In this document: positions 47,894 through 57,386 of the stretch, piece after piece
How the letters are laid out: each line of letters opens with the position of its first letter
Position numbering within the stretch: the stretch's first letter is position 1
Source of the DNA: Lactobacillus kimbladii
Lineage (GTDB): Bacteria > Bacillota > Bacilli > Lactobacillales > Lactobacillaceae
Length of the DNA stretch: 62,325 nt
Assembly (NCBI RefSeq): GCF_014323605.1
Contig: NZ_SCMB01000007.1
Coordinates: forward strand, 1 to 62,325
Reading direction: 5' to 3'
Position numbers and translations under genes: made by a program
The notes under the pieces: generated by a model
The model's input: only the letters and a program-made list of their open reading frames with translations
What the model was told of the DNA's origin: nothing
Databases searched by the model: none

Positions 47894-48844
47894 TTAACGC
47901 AATAAGTTAAAACTTGAAATAGAAAACTCAATATTAAAAGAATTTCTTTTTATTTCTTCGCCATCAACTTGAGCGAATTCTTTTTTTGTAGTAGTGACTT
48001 TAATCTTTTCGGCTTCAAAATAGTGAAACTGTGGATCATTAACGTGTGACCCGTCTTTAAGAAGATTAATAAATAATTTTACCAGTTTTGCCAGGCTAAA
48101 TTTTTCTACTACAACGGTATCAATTTTGTGATTGTCTATTTTAGCACTGGGTAGAAGAGGAAGACCGCCACCCAAGTATGGATGATTAGTAGTGGTAACC
48201 ATAAAAGCGTCATCAAAATAAATTTTGTGACCTTCTCGTTCAATTTCAACACCAAATGTGTCCTGTTTCGTAACAGTGGCTAAAACATTATAACCGTATA
48301 TTAGTTTTCCTTCATTAAGCCAGTTTAATAGTTTTTTAAGTTTAGATATATTACTATTATGGTTTACAAATGCATCAAAACCGATACCAAAACTATTTGC
48401 AAAATAATATTTTTTATCAATAGCGATATCTGGAAAAATAAAAGAACCACAATCAATTAAATCTGGTTTAAAGCCTATTTTTAAATGCTCTAAAAGAATT
48501 TTGGGATCATCAGTTAAACTAGTTGCACGAGCAAAATCATTGCCTGTTCCAGCTGGTAAGTAGGCAATAGGTGTATTCGGATAGATTGACCACTTAATAC
48601 CGTTAAGAACCTCATTGAGAGATCCGTCACCGCCAATAACTAATAGGACTTCGTTTGGCAAATGTTTTTGATTACCATAATCTTGCGCTATACGAATTGC
48701 TTCTCCTGCATAATTGCTTTTTTTAAGGTCAAAATTAATATTTTCGTTAATGAGTATAGATTTTGTTTGCTCAAGAACTTTTTTAGCGTGACCATTACCA
48801 GCTACTTCATTAACTAAAAGATGTATTTTTAATTTATTATTCAT
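47894..48844 (-). CDS. Diacylglycerol kinase family lipid kinase (YegS/DgkB type)
   Basis: A 316-residue kinase of the DAGK catalytic fold. The N-terminal nucleotide-binding part shows LLVNEVAGNGHAKKVL, then VIGGDGSLNEVLNGI, the GGDG signature, and YLPAGTGNDFAR. The C-terminal beta domain ends in FAQVDGEEI. The family includes DgkB, which recycles diacylglycerol from teichoic acid synthesis; that is the probable role in a Gram-positive. Confidence 0.9.
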   Translation of the reverse strand: MNNKLKIHLLVNEVAGNGHAKKVLEQTKSILINENINFDLKKSNYAGEAIRIAQDYGNQKHLPNEVLLVIGGDGSLNEVLNGIKWSIYPNTPIAYLPAGTGNDFARATSLTDDPKILLEHLKIGFKPDLIDCGSFIFPDIAIDKKYYFANSFGIGFDAFVNHNSNISKLKKLLNWLNEGKLIYGYNVLATVTKQDTFGVEIEREGHKIYFDDAFMVTTTNHPYLGGGLPLLPSAKIDNHKIDTVVVEKFSLAKLVKLFINLLKDGSHVNDPQFHYFEAEKIKVTTTKKEFAQVDGEEIKRNSFNIEFSISSFNLLR

Positions 48845-48864
48845 ATATACTATTCATTATATAA

Positions 48865-48888
48865 AAAAGCCCTCAAGAATGGGCTTTT
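48865..48888 (-). terminator. Terminator of rnjA
   Basis: The stem AAAAGCCC (48865-48872) pairs with GGGCTTTT (48881-48888); the minus strand continues into a T run. Confidence 0.75.
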
Positions 48889-48890
48889 GC

Positions 48891-50570
48891 TTATTTTTTC
48901 TCAACTAACATTGGTAAAATCATCGGTCGTCTTTTAGTTTTAGAATACAGGAAATCAGAAAGATTAGCAATAATTGCATTACGAATTACGCTGTCTTTAG
49001 GGTGATCCATTTTGTCCATTTCCGATTTTATAATATGGTAAATATGTTTCTGAGCCTGATTGATTAGTTCAGTAGATTCGCGCATATAGACAAATCCCCG
49101 ACTTAAGACATCAGGCCCTGCTAAGACGTGCTTGTGCTTGTAATCGACTGTAGCGACAACGACAACAAGTCCATCTTCAGATAAAACCTGGCGATCATGA
49201 ACAACTACATTACCAACATCAGCTGTGCCTGAAGTATCAACGTATACGTCACCGGCTGGAATATGACCGGCTATTCTTGAACCCTCTGGTCCAAAACAAA
49301 CAACTTCACCATTTTCTAAAACGAAAGTATTATCAGCAGGGACTCCAGCTGCTTGAGCCAGTTCAGTGTGGATGACTTGCATGCGGTATTCGCCGTGAAC
49401 AGGAATCATATATTTGGGTTTAGTTAAGCGAACCATCATTTTTAGTTCTTCTTGACCACCATGACCTGAAGTATGAACATTATTAATTCGGCCGTGAACA
49501 ACGCTAGCGCCACCCTCCATTAATTTATTAATTAAATGGTTAACGCTCAAAGTATTTCCAGGAATTGGGTTTGATGAAAATATAACCGTGTCACCAGGCT
49601 GTAAACTAATTTGTCTGTGCGTGCCGTTAGCTATTCTTGAAAGAGCAGCTAAAGGTTCACCTTGAGATCCGGTACATAAAATCATAACTTCTTCTGCAGG
49701 AGTATGGTTTATTTCGTTAGCATCAACAATTAAGCCGTCAGGTACATTTAAGTAGCCTAGATCAATGCCGTTTTGCACACCGTTTTCCATACTACGCCCG
49801 AAAATTGCGACTTTGCGACCCGTATCTTTGGCTGCTTGGATGGCAGTTGAAACACGGTAGAGGTTAGATGCAAAAGTAGCAAAAATTATTCTTCCGTGTA
49901 TTCCGGTAATAATATCGTGTAAAGATTTAGCAACGAACCGTTCGGATTTAGTAAACTGACTGACTTCAGCATTGGTTGAATCAGATAGTAAAGCTAAAAC
50001 ACCATCGTTGCCTAATTTTGCAATTCTCTGGAAGTTTGGAGCAGGTTGATTCATAACTGGAGTTAAATCAAATTTAAAATCGCCAGTAAAAACGACAGCA
50101 CCTAGTGGTGTATGAACAGCTATACCTAATGTATCAGGAATAGAGTGAGTGGTTCTGAAAAAGGTAACCGTCAATTTCTTAAATTTTAGTACAGTATCTT
50201 CATGTTCTTCATGAAGTTCAGTAGTTCTTAAAATACCATGCTCTTCAAGCTTACCTTTAATTAAAGCTAAAGCAAATGGGGTGGCGTAAACTGGAATTTC
50301 CGGGATTTTTTCTAATAAGAAGGGGATCCCGCCAATGTGGTCTTCGTGTCCGTGACTAACAACTAGAGCTTTAATCTTTTTGCGGTTTTTAATTAAATAA
50401 GAATAATCTGAAATCACATAATTAATACCAAGAAGATCATCTTCAGGAAACTTAATACCACAATCCATAATGATGATTTCATCTTGGTATTGTACACAGT
50501 ACATATTTTTGCCGATTTCGTGCAACCCCCCGATTGCAACAACAGCAACTTCATTATTTTTAATACGCAC
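48891..50570 (-). CDS. rnjA: Ribonuclease J1
   Basis: Metallo-beta-lactamase/beta-CASP endo- and 5'-exoribonuclease that processes and decays mRNA. The 559 residues match RNase J1. HGHEDHIGG (zinc site, residues 73-81), TTHSIPDTLG, FTGDFKFD, the beta-CASP region with FGRSMENGVQ, and MIPVHGEYR are all present. It follows rpoY by 5 bases, as in Bacillus. Start ATG has a weak GAAGTAGT site, so coupling to rpoY is likely. Confidence 0.96.
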   Translation of the reverse strand: MRIKNNEVAVVAIGGLHEIGKNMYCVQYQDEIIIMDCGIKFPEDDLLGINYVISDYSYLIKNRKKIKALVVSHGHEDHIGGIPFLLEKIPEIPVYATPFALALIKGKLEEHGILRTTELHEEHEDTVLKFKKLTVTFFRTTHSIPDTLGIAVHTPLGAVVFTGDFKFDLTPVMNQPAPNFQRIAKLGNDGVLALLSDSTNAEVSQFTKSERFVAKSLHDIITGIHGRIIFATFASNLYRVSTAIQAAKDTGRKVAIFGRSMENGVQNGIDLGYLNVPDGLIVDANEINHTPAEEVMILCTGSQGEPLAALSRIANGTHRQISLQPGDTVIFSSNPIPGNTLSVNHLINKLMEGGASVVHGRINNVHTSGHGGQEELKMMVRLTKPKYMIPVHGEYRMQVIHTELAQAAGVPADNTFVLENGEVVCFGPEGSRIAGHIPAGDVYVDTSGTADVGNVVVHDRQVLSEDGLVVVVATVDYKHKHVLAGPDVLSRGFVYMRESTELINQAQKHIYHIIKSEMDKMDHPKDSVIRNAIIANLSDFLYSKTKRRPMILPMLVEKK

Positions 50571-50575
50571 AGAGA

Positions 50576-50800
50576 CTACTTCTTACTCTCAAAAGTGGTT
50601 AATTTAAAATCGGCATGCTCTTTTTCGTAAGTTAGCGAATTGCCAGCCAATTCTTGGATGAGTTCAATATTATAGGGGGTATTTTCCTCAACCATTGTTC
50701 TTGCGGCCACCATGTTATCGGCCTCAAGATAAAGAGTTTGGGTTGTTTCCCGTCTAGGATTGACAACCTTGTCTTTTTGATACAAAACTTTGTAGATCAT
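50576..50800 (-). CDS. rpoY: DNA-directed RNA polymerase epsilon subunit
   Basis: A 74-residue Firmicutes-only subunit that binds RNA polymerase near the secondary channel and resembles a phage inhibitor. The sequence [27 protein letters not shown] (family YkzG/DUF1447; residues 1-27) and [16 protein letters not shown] are characteristic. It stands directly before rnjA, the usual arrangement. GGAGAAT precedes the ATG. Confidence 0.93.
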   Translation of the reverse strand: MIYKVLYQKDKVVNPRRETTQTLYLEADNMVAARTMVEENTPYNIELIQELAGNSLTYEKEHADFKLTTFESKK

Positions 50801-50873
50801 ATTTGTATTCTCCTTATTCAGTTAATAAAACGTTCTAATTTTGGATAACATAAAGCATCCAATAGCTAGTAAA

Positions 50874-50882
50874 ATTCTACCA
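50874..50882 (-). promoter_or_regulatory. Extended -10 promoter of rpoY-rnjA
   Basis: On the minus strand TGGTAGAAT, about 75 bases before the start of rpoY; no good -35. Confidence 0.45.
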
Positions 50883-50927
50883 TACATGCAAAAACAAGTA
50901 TAGAATCAAGTTTTGCCAGCTTTATTA

Positions 50928-50957
50928 AAAAAACCGTCAACACAATAAATGACGGCT
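50928..50957 (-). terminator. Terminator of def
   Basis: The stem CCGTCA (50934-50939) pairs with TGACGG (50950-50955); on the minus strand it runs into seven T. Confidence 0.75.
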
Positions 50958-50968
50958 AAAAATCTTTT

Positions 50969-51523
50969 TTAATAAATTATTACTGTATCTTCATCTAATT
51001 CAAATGGGTTCTGCTTGTTAATACGGTCATAGAAAAGATGTCCCCGTAAATGCTCAATTTCATGGGATGCAACAATAGCTGGGTAGTCTTTTAAGCGAAT
51101 GGTCTTTTCTTCACCGGAGACAGTATAGTAATGAATTTTTAATTTGTCAGGTCGTGGCACATAGCCATCAATTACTTTATCAACGCTCAAGCATCCTTCA
51201 CCTTCGCTCAAGCAAGCTTGCTTGACCGATTCAGATAAAATTTCAGGATTAACAAAAGTTTCCTTAAAGACAATGTCACCTTTGTCATTGGGAACCAGTA
51301 ATGAGGCCATTTGAACGCTTTCGCCAACCTGTGGTGCGGCCAAACCAACACCGGCACGCAATTGATGCTTTTCTGCAATTTTAGGATCTTGCGAGTTAAC
51401 TAGATATTCCATCATTTCTTTAGCCAAATTTTGATAATGTTCGCTTAAAGGAAAAGTTAATGGTTTAGCTACTTTGCGCAATACTGGGTTACCGTCACGG
51501 GTAATATCTTTCATTAAAATCAA
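50969..51523 (-). CDS. def: Peptide deformylase
   Basis: Removes the formyl group from nascent proteins. The 184 residues contain all three motifs: [10 protein letters not shown] (58-67), EGCLS (109-113) with the metal-binding cysteine, and HEIEH (154-158), where Glu replaces the more common Asp at the fourth place. The frame opens with TTG (MILMKD); ATG at 51514 is the alternative start and neither has a strong ribosome site. It is monocistronic. Confidence 0.95.
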   Translation of the reverse strand: MILMKDITRDGNPVLRKVAKPLTFPLSEHYQNLAKEMMEYLVNSQDPKIAEKHQLRAGVGLAAPQVGESVQMASLLVPNDKGDIVFKETFVNPEILSESVKQACLSEGEGCLSVDKVIDGYVPRPDKLKIHYYTVSGEEKTIRLKDYPAIVASHEIEHLRGHLFYDRINKQNPFELDEDTVIIY

Positions 51524-51635
51524 TTACATTCACTCTTTCATAAAAGTTTATATTTATATTTGTAACATAAAATAAACTAATTTGTCTGCTTTTTATTCTA
51601 TACTAAATTTTTAATTTGAAAAAGAGGGATAAACG

Positions 51636-51734
51636 TTGACCCGTAAACTGTTAGGTGGTAAAATCAATGAGCGTAAATATATAGATATGAAACACTTCGA
51701 TCAGCATGTTTTTGATGTGCCGCCGAAACTGTGA
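51636..51734 (+). CDS. 32-codon reading frame with ribosome site ahead of typA
   Basis: TTG start seven bases after GAGGG, encoding a 32-residue peptide that begins MTRKLLGGKINERKYID and ends FDVPPKL. The stop codon lies in the left arm of the terminator at 51726-51752. I do not recognise a family. It may be a real small protein, or a leader peptide whose translation decides whether the terminator forms and typA is transcribed. Ribosome site, amino-acid variety and position support coding; the short length does not allow certainty. Confidence 0.5.
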   Translation: MTRKLLGGKINERKYIDMKHFDQHVFDVPPKL

Positions 51735-51752
51735 CCACGTCACAGTTTTTTT
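51726..51752 (+). terminator. Terminator/attenuator ahead of typA
   Basis: The stem AAACTGTGA (51726-51734) pairs with TCACAGTTT (51740-51748), loop CCACG, then a T run. It lies only 25 bases before the typA start and overlaps the stop codon of the 32-codon frame. Confidence 0.85.
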
Positions 51753-51777
51753 ATTGAGGAGTGGAGGAGGAATACTT

Positions 51778-53619
51778 TTGTCAGAAAAAAGAAGAGACGA
51801 TATTAGGAATATAGCTATCATAGCGCACGTTGACCATGGTAAAACTACTCTGGTTAACCAATTGTTGAAACAATCCGACACACTCCCTGAACATATGGCT
51901 TTGGAAGATCGTGCGATGGATTCAAATGATATTGAGCGTGAACGTGGTATAACTATTTTATCTAAAAACACTGCGGTTAAATATGGTGATACAACCATTA
52001 ATATTCTGGATACTCCAGGACACGCCGATTTCGGTGGTGAAGTCGAAAGAATCATGCATATGGTCGACGGTGCTTTATTATTGGTTGATGCTTATGAAGG
52101 CACTATGCCACAAACTCGTTTCGTACTTAAAAAGGCATTAGAAGCTGGAGTTAAGCCAATTGTTGTTATCAACAAGATTGACCGTCCTGGTGCTCGTCCT
52201 AAAGAAGTTCTTGACGAAGTGCTGGAATTATTTATTGAATTAGGAGCAAACGATGAGCAGCTTGACTTCCCAGTAGTTTATGCATCTGCTTTAAATGGTA
52301 CCTCCTCTTATGATCCTGATCCGTCAAAACAGGAAGAAACTATGAACCCTATTTTTGACACGATTATTAAATCAATTCCAGCACCAATTGATAATTCTGA
52401 GGAGCCTTTGCAATTCCAAATTACGATGCTCGACTGGGATGATTATGTTGGTCGTATAGGTGTTGGCCGTATTTATCGCGGGCGAGTTAAAGTTGGCGAT
52501 AATATTACTGTTATGAAACGTGACGGTTCTACCCAAAACTTTAGAGTTACCAAGCTGTTCGGTTTCTTTGGCTTAAAGCGTAATGAGATTACGGAAGCTA
52601 AAGCTGGTGATATCATTGCCATTAGTGGTATTAACGATATTTTTGTCGGTGAAACTATTGCTTCAGCCGAAAATCCTGAAGCTTTGCCTCTTCTTAAGAT
52701 TGATCCACCTACACTGCAAATGGATTTTGTAGCTAACGATTCACCTTTTGCTGGTCGCGAAGGTGACAAAGTTACTCCTAAAAAGTTGGAAGATCGTTTA
52801 ATTAAGCAAACTAGAACCGATGTTTCTTTGAAAGTTGATCCAACCGATCAATTAAACGCTTGGACCGTTTCAGGACGTGGTGAGCTCCACCTTTCAATTT
52901 TGGTTGAAGAAATGCGGCGTGAAGGTTTTGAATTGCAATTATCAAGACCAAAAGTTATCTACCGTGAAATTGATGGTAAAATGTGTGAACCATTTGAAGC
53001 AGTTCAAGTGGATACGCCTGACGAATATGTTGGTTCTGTCATTGATTCACTTTCTCAAAGAAAAGGAGAAATGAAGAACATGGCATCTACCGGTAACAAC
53101 CAAACTCGGCTTGACTTCCTAGTTCCATCTCGCGGATTAATTGGCTATAACAATGAATTTATGTCTCAAACTGGTGGCTACGGCATTATGAATCATAGTT
53201 TTGATTCATATAAACCTGTTGTTAAGAATTGGGAACCGGGTCGTCAAAATGGTGCTTTAGTTTCCATTAGCCAGGGTAAGTCAACCACATATTCTTTGCA
53301 AACTGTTGAGCAACGTGGTGAATTGTTTATTGGAGCCGGAGTTGAAGTTTATGAAGGAATGATTGTTGGTCAATCCTCTCGTGATCGTGATATCGCAGTT
53401 AATGTTATCAAAGGTAAAAACCTGACTAACACTCGTGCTGCGGGTAAGGACCATGCCGCAGCTATTAGAACTCCTAAAACTTTAACGCTTGAAGAAGCCA
53501 TAGAGTTCTTAAATGATGATGAATATTGTGAGGTAACACCAGATTCAATCAGGTTAAGAAAGAAAATTCTGAACACTTCTGAGAGACAAAAAGCCGATAA
53601 GAGACGTAATAAGAAGTAA
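51778..53619 (+). CDS. typA: GTP-binding protein TypA/BipA
   Basis: Translational GTPase related to EF-G and LepA, important in ribosome assembly and stress. The start is TTG 51778, seven bases after GGAGGAGG; the frame opens further upstream but includes the attenuator. The 613 residues hold the P-loop AHVDHGKT (16-23), the switch I region [27 protein letters not shown], and [11 protein letters not shown]-terminal domains III, V and the BipA-specific end follow. A terminator follows the gene. Confidence 0.97.
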   Translation: MSEKRRDDIRNIAIIAHVDHGKTTLVNQLLKQSDTLPEHMALEDRAMDSNDIERERGITILSKNTAVKYGDTTINILDTPGHADFGGEVERIMHMVDGALLLVDAYEGTMPQTRFVLKKALEAGVKPIVVINKIDRPGARPKEVLDEVLELFIELGANDEQLDFPVVYASALNGTSSYDPDPSKQEETMNPIFDTIIKSIPAPIDNSEEPLQFQITMLDWDDYVGRIGVGRIYRGRVKVGDNITVMKRDGSTQNFRVTKLFGFFGLKRNEITEAKAGDIIAISGINDIFVGETIASAENPEALPLLKIDPPTLQMDFVANDSPFAGREGDKVTPKKLEDRLIKQTRTDVSLKVDPTDQLNAWTVSGRGELHLSILVEEMRREGFELQLSRPKVIYREIDGKMCEPFEAVQVDTPDEYVGSVIDSLSQRKGEMKNMASTGNNQTRLDFLVPSRGLIGYNNEFMSQTGGYGIMNHSFDSYKPVVKNWEPGRQNGALVSISQGKSTTYSLQTVEQRGELFIGAGVEVYEGMIVGQSSRDRDIAVNVIKGKNLTNTRAAGKDHAAAIRTPKTLTLEEAIEFLNDDEYCEVTPDSIRLRKKILNTSERQKADKRRNKK

Positions 53620-53633
53620 ATAAATTTTTTAAG

Positions 53634-53666
53634 AAGGGCACTCACTGATGAAGTGGTGCTCTTTTT
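53634..53666 (+). terminator. Terminator of typA
   Basis: An 11-bp stem with one bulged T (53634-53645 with 53653-53663), then T run. Confidence 0.7.
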
Positions 53667-53670
53667 GTTT

Positions 53671-53685
53671 TATAATACTTATAAT
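53671..53685 (+). promoter_or_regulatory. Possible ftsW promoter with two -10-like hexamers
   Basis: TATAAT occurs at 53671-53676 and again at 53680-53685; no -35 of quality is seen at 17 bases from either. Confidence 0.4.
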
Positions 53686-53720
53686 AAAGGTTAATTTATT
53701 ATAGAAGGAGAGGTCGGCTT

Positions 53721-54908
53721 GTGCGGCAAAAACTTCACCATTTAAATTACAATATTTTCTTGCCCTATATCTTGTTAGTGGTCTTTGGAATAGTGATAGT
53801 CTATTCCGCTAGCTCGGATATTTTGCTTGTGAATGGGTTTAATCCGGCATTTTACGGTATACGCCAAGCCATGTATGCTTTTTTTGCGGTTTTTGTTTTT
53901 TGTGCTCTCTGCTTTTTTTTAAAACTTAATATTTTCAAGAGTCGGAAGTTTGTCATTTGGTTTCTCGGAATCAGCATTTTATTACTTTTTTATTTGATTT
54001 GCTTGAAAATTTTTAAAGGGTCTGCTGCTGCAGTCAATGGTTCTGTCGGTTGGATTAATTTAAAAATAATTAAGATTCAACCTCTGGAAATTGCCAAATT
54101 ATCCTTGATAATTTATTTAGCTTATTTTTTAGATCGTCATGATGGTTCTTTTAATAAAGGGCAAATTATTCAAAACTTATCAAGACCAGCAATTTTAGCT
54201 TCTTTTATGATGTTTTTGGTTATCCTTGAGCCTGATTTTGGCGGTACCGCTGTTTTGGCAATGATTGTCATCGTCATGTTCTCAGTTTCTGGTGTTCCCG
54301 CTAAGAATGCAGTCTTATGTCTTATTGGTATTGCGGTCGGAGTTTACCTGCTTGTTTTCCTAATCATCAAATGGAATCCTGAATTTTTGCAAAATAAGTA
54401 TCAGTATCGTCGTTTTCTTTCTTTTCTGCACCCGTTTGAACTGGAGCAAAAAGGAGGAGCACAACTGGTTAATTCATACTATGCTATCCATAATGGTGGT
54501 TTATTTGGTGTAGGTCTGGGTAATAGCATGCAAAAAAGAGGCTATCTGCCCGAGCCTTATACAGACTTTATTTTAGCAGTAATTGCAGAAGAAATCGGGG
54601 TTATCGGTGCACTGCTAGTAATTGGTCTAATTTTTTATTTAATTTGGAGTATTATGGAAGTTGGTATTCATGCAAGCTCACAATTCAATGCTTTAGTATG
54701 TTTTGGAGTAACAACAATTATTTTTACACAGACAGTTTTTAATGTGGGTGCTGTACTCGGTTTATTACCCATTACCGGGGTCACGCTGCCATTTATTTCC
54801 TATGGAGGATCGTCTTTAATAATTTTGTCAGCAGCTATCGGAATTGTGTTGAATATTTCAGCAAACGAGCGAATTAAAAATGAGGAAAGGTTTGCAAATG
54901 GGCGTTGA
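53721..54908 (+). CDS. ftsW: Septal peptidoglycan glycosyltransferase FtsW
   Basis: SEDS-family polymerase that works with PBP2B at the septum. The 395 residues start at GTG after AAGGAGAGG and span ten membrane helices. SEDS motifs seen are VYSASS near 27, the IQPLEIAKLSLIIYLAYFL helix, the catalytic-aspartate loop with PEPYTDFILAVIAEEIG, and the final PFISYGGSS. It could be a RodA-type protein; the position after typA and before ylbG is that of ftsW in lactobacilli. The next gene overlaps its end slightly. Confidence 0.93.
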   Translation: MRQKLHHLNYNIFLPYILLVVFGIVIVYSASSDILLVNGFNPAFYGIRQAMYAFFAVFVFCALCFFLKLNIFKSRKFVIWFLGISILLLFYLICLKIFKGSAAAVNGSVGWINLKIIKIQPLEIAKLSLIIYLAYFLDRHDGSFNKGQIIQNLSRPAILASFMMFLVILEPDFGGTAVLAMIVIVMFSVSGVPAKNAVLCLIGIAVGVYLLVFLIIKWNPEFLQNKYQYRRFLSFLHPFELEQKGGAQLVNSYYAIHNGGLFGVGLGNSMQKRGYLPEPYTDFILAVIAEEIGVIGALLVIGLIFYLIWSIMEVGIHASSQFNALVCFGVTTIIFTQTVFNVGAVLGLLPITGVTLPFISYGGSSLIILSAAIGIVLNISANERIKNEERFANGR

Positions 54909-55239
54909 AGAAGATTTAGCTAATAAAAATATTATTCAAAGACAAAGTCTTATTGTTTATTTGAATTCAATTAGTGATCAATATAAATTGAGACGATATG
55001 GTGATATTGTTTATTTTTCTAAAAAATTTGCTTATTGTATTTTGTATGTCAATAAAAAAGAGATTGAACAGGTATGCCAAGATTTGAATTCACTTGATTT
55101 TGTTGAAAAAGTAGAAAAATCAAATTGGAATCAAATTGATCTCTCAAGTGATCATATTGAAAAGCAAATTGCAGAATTAGCAAAAGAAGCCGAAAAAACT
55201 TTACAAGAACGTCAGGAAGATACAGAACAACTATTATGA
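54898..55239 (+). CDS. ylbG: YlbG family protein (DUF2129)
   Basis: A 113-residue protein; start ATG 54898 lies inside the last codons of ftsW with GAGGAAAGG upstream. The family core is QRQSLIVYLNSISDQYKLRRYGDI (roughly residues 14-40) and RILYV-like FAYCILYVNKKEIEQ, followed by a charged coil. No known function; conserved linkage to rsmD and coaD. Its stop overlaps rsmD by 4 bases. Confidence 0.87.
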   Translation: MGVEEDLANKNIIQRQSLIVYLNSISDQYKLRRYGDIVYFSKKFAYCILYVNKKEIEQVCQDLNSLDFVEKVEKSNWNQIDLSSDHIEKQIAELAKEAEKTLQERQEDTEQLL

Positions 55240-55787
55240 GAATTATTTCCGGAAAGTATGCCAAACGCAATTTATTTACTCTTAAAAGTCAAAGAACAAG
55301 ACCAACAAGTGACAAGGTTAAAGAATCTCTGTTTAATTCGTTAGGTCAATTTTTTAACGGTGGAGCAGTTTTAGATTTATATGGTGGAAGTGGCGCTCTG
55401 GCAATTGAGGCTGTTTCTCGGGGATGTTGTCATGCAGTTATAGTTGACATTAATTATCAGGCCGTTAACGTTATTCGTAAAAACGTTGCTTTAACAAAGG
55501 AGCCTGAACGTTTTTCAGTATATAAAATGTCTAGTAATGCTGCTTTGAACAAATTTGCCAAGGGAAAGCAGAAATTTGATCTTGTCTTCTTAGATCCACC
55601 TTATGCTAAACAAAAAATTACGGCAGATATGGCAACAATGGTTGACCTGGAGTTGTTAAATAACGGGGCATTAGTAGTGGCTGAAACCGATGATCAAACG
55701 GCTTTAAAAACAAACAGTAGCTTTCAGCTAATTAAAGAAAAGCATCTGGGTAAAACCATCGTTCGTTTTTATCGAAAGGAACACTAA
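55236..55787 (+). CDS. rsmD: 16S rRNA (guanine-966-N2)-methyltransferase RsmD
   Basis: SAM-dependent methyltransferase acting on assembled 30S particles. The 183 residues start MRIISGKYAKRNL; TRPTSDKVKESLFNSLGQF, the SAM motif VLDLYGGSGALAIEAVSRG and the catalytic FLDPPYAK are all visible. Overlaps ylbG at the start (ATGAG) and touches coaD at the end (TAATG). Confidence 0.95.
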   Translation: MRIISGKYAKRNLFTLKSQRTRPTSDKVKESLFNSLGQFFNGGAVLDLYGGSGALAIEAVSRGCCHAVIVDINYQAVNVIRKNVALTKEPERFSVYKMSSNAALNKFAKGKQKFDLVFLDPPYAKQKITADMATMVDLELLNNGALVVAETDDQTALKTNSSFQLIKEKHLGKTIVRFYRKEH

Positions 55788-56281
55788 TGAGTGTTGCAAT
55801 ATTTCCAGGAAGTTTTGACCCTATTACTAAAGGGCACGTTGATATAATTAATCAGGCTGCTGCGATATTTGATAAAGTTTACGTAGTGGTGATGGTCAAT
55901 ACGGCTAAAAAATATCTTTTCACAAATGAAGAAAGAGAAGACTTGATTAATGATGCTGTTAAAGATCTGAAAAATGTTCAAGTGTTGCTAAAGCCTAACC
56001 AGCTTACTGTTAACGTTGCACGCGATTTGGGCGCAAATACAATTGTGCGTGGCGTAAGAAATACCACAGATTTTTTATTTGAACAGCAGATTGCAGAAAT
56101 GAATAAAAAAATGGCAAGTGACATAAGTACCGTTTTGCTTTTTACTGAGCCAGAAAATAGCTTTGTTGCGTCCAGTATTATAAAAGAAATTGCGCAGTTT
56201 AATGGTGATTTTGCTAGCTTTTTGCCGACAAAAGCAGCACAGGCTTTAAAAGAAAAAATAGGTTATAACAAACATGAATAA
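55787..56281 (+). CDS. coaD: Phosphopantetheine adenylyltransferase
   Basis: Fourth step of coenzyme A synthesis: transfers AMP from ATP to 4'-phosphopantetheine. The 164 residues carry the nucleotidyltransferase motif FPGSFDPITKGHVDII near the start with the (T/H)xGH box TKGH, RGVRNTTDF, and the end SSSxIKE-like ASSIIKEIAQFNGD. Overlaps the ATG of the next gene by 8 bases. Confidence 0.96.
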   Translation: MSVAIFPGSFDPITKGHVDIINQAAAIFDKVYVVVMVNTAKKYLFTNEEREDLINDAVKDLKNVQVLLKPNQLTVNVARDLGANTIVRGVRNTTDFLFEQQIAEMNKKMASDISTVLLFTEPENSFVASSIIKEIAQFNGDFASFLPTKAAQALKEKIGYNKHE

Positions 56282-57320
56282 AGAAAAGAAAGTGAACAAG
56301 AAGTTTTCAAAAACCCGAAAATGGTTACTTATAATTCTGACTTTTTTTCTCGTTTTTATTGGCTTAAATTGGCCAACAAACTATTATATTGAAATGCCAG
56401 GCAGTGCTGTTTCAATTGGTCAATTTGTAAAAAGTGATGTTAAGCCGCCAAGTAATTTTTATTTAGTGACAGTCAGTGAAACTAGTCAGCCGGCAACAGT
56501 ATGGGAATATCTTTTCAGTTTTACCCAAAAACATGCTAGTCGTATTCCAAAGAGTGAATTGCTAGGTAATTCAAATAGCAGCCAATACCAAGAATTACAG
56601 AATTGGTACATGCAAACTAGTCAACAAAATGCAATTTACTATGCGGCCAAAAAGGCGGGACTAAAACCTAAACTGCACTATAAAGGTGTTTATGTTATGC
56701 AGGTGCAAAAAGGCTCAAGTTTTAAAGGCAAATTGCAAGTCGGAGATACTGTCTTAGGTGCTGATGGCCATCAATTTCACTCGACAGAAGAAATGATCAG
56801 TTATTTTCAAAAAAAGCGGATAGGCTCTAAAACGGAAATTAATGTCTTGCGAGAACAGAAAAAAATCAATTTTAAAGGAAAAATTGTTAAGGTTGAAGGA
56901 ACTGGCAAACCTGGAATAGGAATACAGTTGGTAGAGCATATACAGGTTGATACAAAACCAAAAGTTACAATTAATGCCGGTGCAATTGGGGGACCATCAG
57001 CCGGATTAATGTTCACTTTGACCAGTTATGAAGTTTTTTCAGGTAAGCACTTAGCTAAAGGTCATAAGATTGCTGGAACTGGGACAATCAGTCCATCAGG
57101 AAAAGTGGGTATGATTGGTGGCGTTGATAAAAAAGTTGTGGCTGCTGATCGTGCTGGTGCTGAAGTCTTTTTTGCACCTGTTGATACAGCGGGGATGAAA
57201 AAAAGTTCAAGTAATTATTTGCTTGCTAAAAAGACAGCCAAGCAAATTGGAACCAAGATGAAAATTGTTCCTGTGCGTACATTTGAAGATGCACTCCATT
57301 ATTTACAAGAAAATTATTAA
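56274..57320 (+). CDS. SepM/YlbL family PDZ and Lon-like serine protease
   Basis: Membrane-anchored protease. The 348 residues show a basic start, a membrane helix (about 17-34), a PDZ domain (about 128-205, around KGVYVMQVQKGSSFKGKLQVGD) and a C-terminal Lon (S16) protease domain with the catalytic Ser in GGPSAGLMF and Lys in GGVDKKVVAAD. The streptococcal SepM trims competence pheromone; here it lies just before comEA-comEC, but the same gene follows coaD in non-competent species too. Confidence 0.9.
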   Translation: MNKEKKVNKKFSKTRKWLLIILTFFLVFIGLNWPTNYYIEMPGSAVSIGQFVKSDVKPPSNFYLVTVSETSQPATVWEYLFSFTQKHASRIPKSELLGNSNSSQYQELQNWYMQTSQQNAIYYAAKKAGLKPKLHYKGVYVMQVQKGSSFKGKLQVGDTVLGADGHQFHSTEEMISYFQKKRIGSKTEINVLREQKKINFKGKIVKVEGTGKPGIGIQLVEHIQVDTKPKVTINAGAIGGPSAGLMFTLTSYEVFSGKHLAKGHKIAGTGTISPSGKVGMIGGVDKKVVAADRAGAEVFFAPVDTAGMKKSSSNYLLAKKTAKQIGTKMKIVPVRTFEDALHYLQENY

Positions 57321-57328
57321 TAAATATC

Positions 57329-57359
57329 AAAAAAGTCCAAATGTTTTTTGGGCTTTTTT
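57329..57359 (+). terminator. Terminator after the SepM-like gene
   Basis: A 13-bp stem (57329-57341 with 57347-57359, one wobble pair) with T-rich end, before comEA. Confidence 0.8.
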
Positions 57360-57386
57360 GCGTACTTAAAAATAGGAGTTGAAAAA

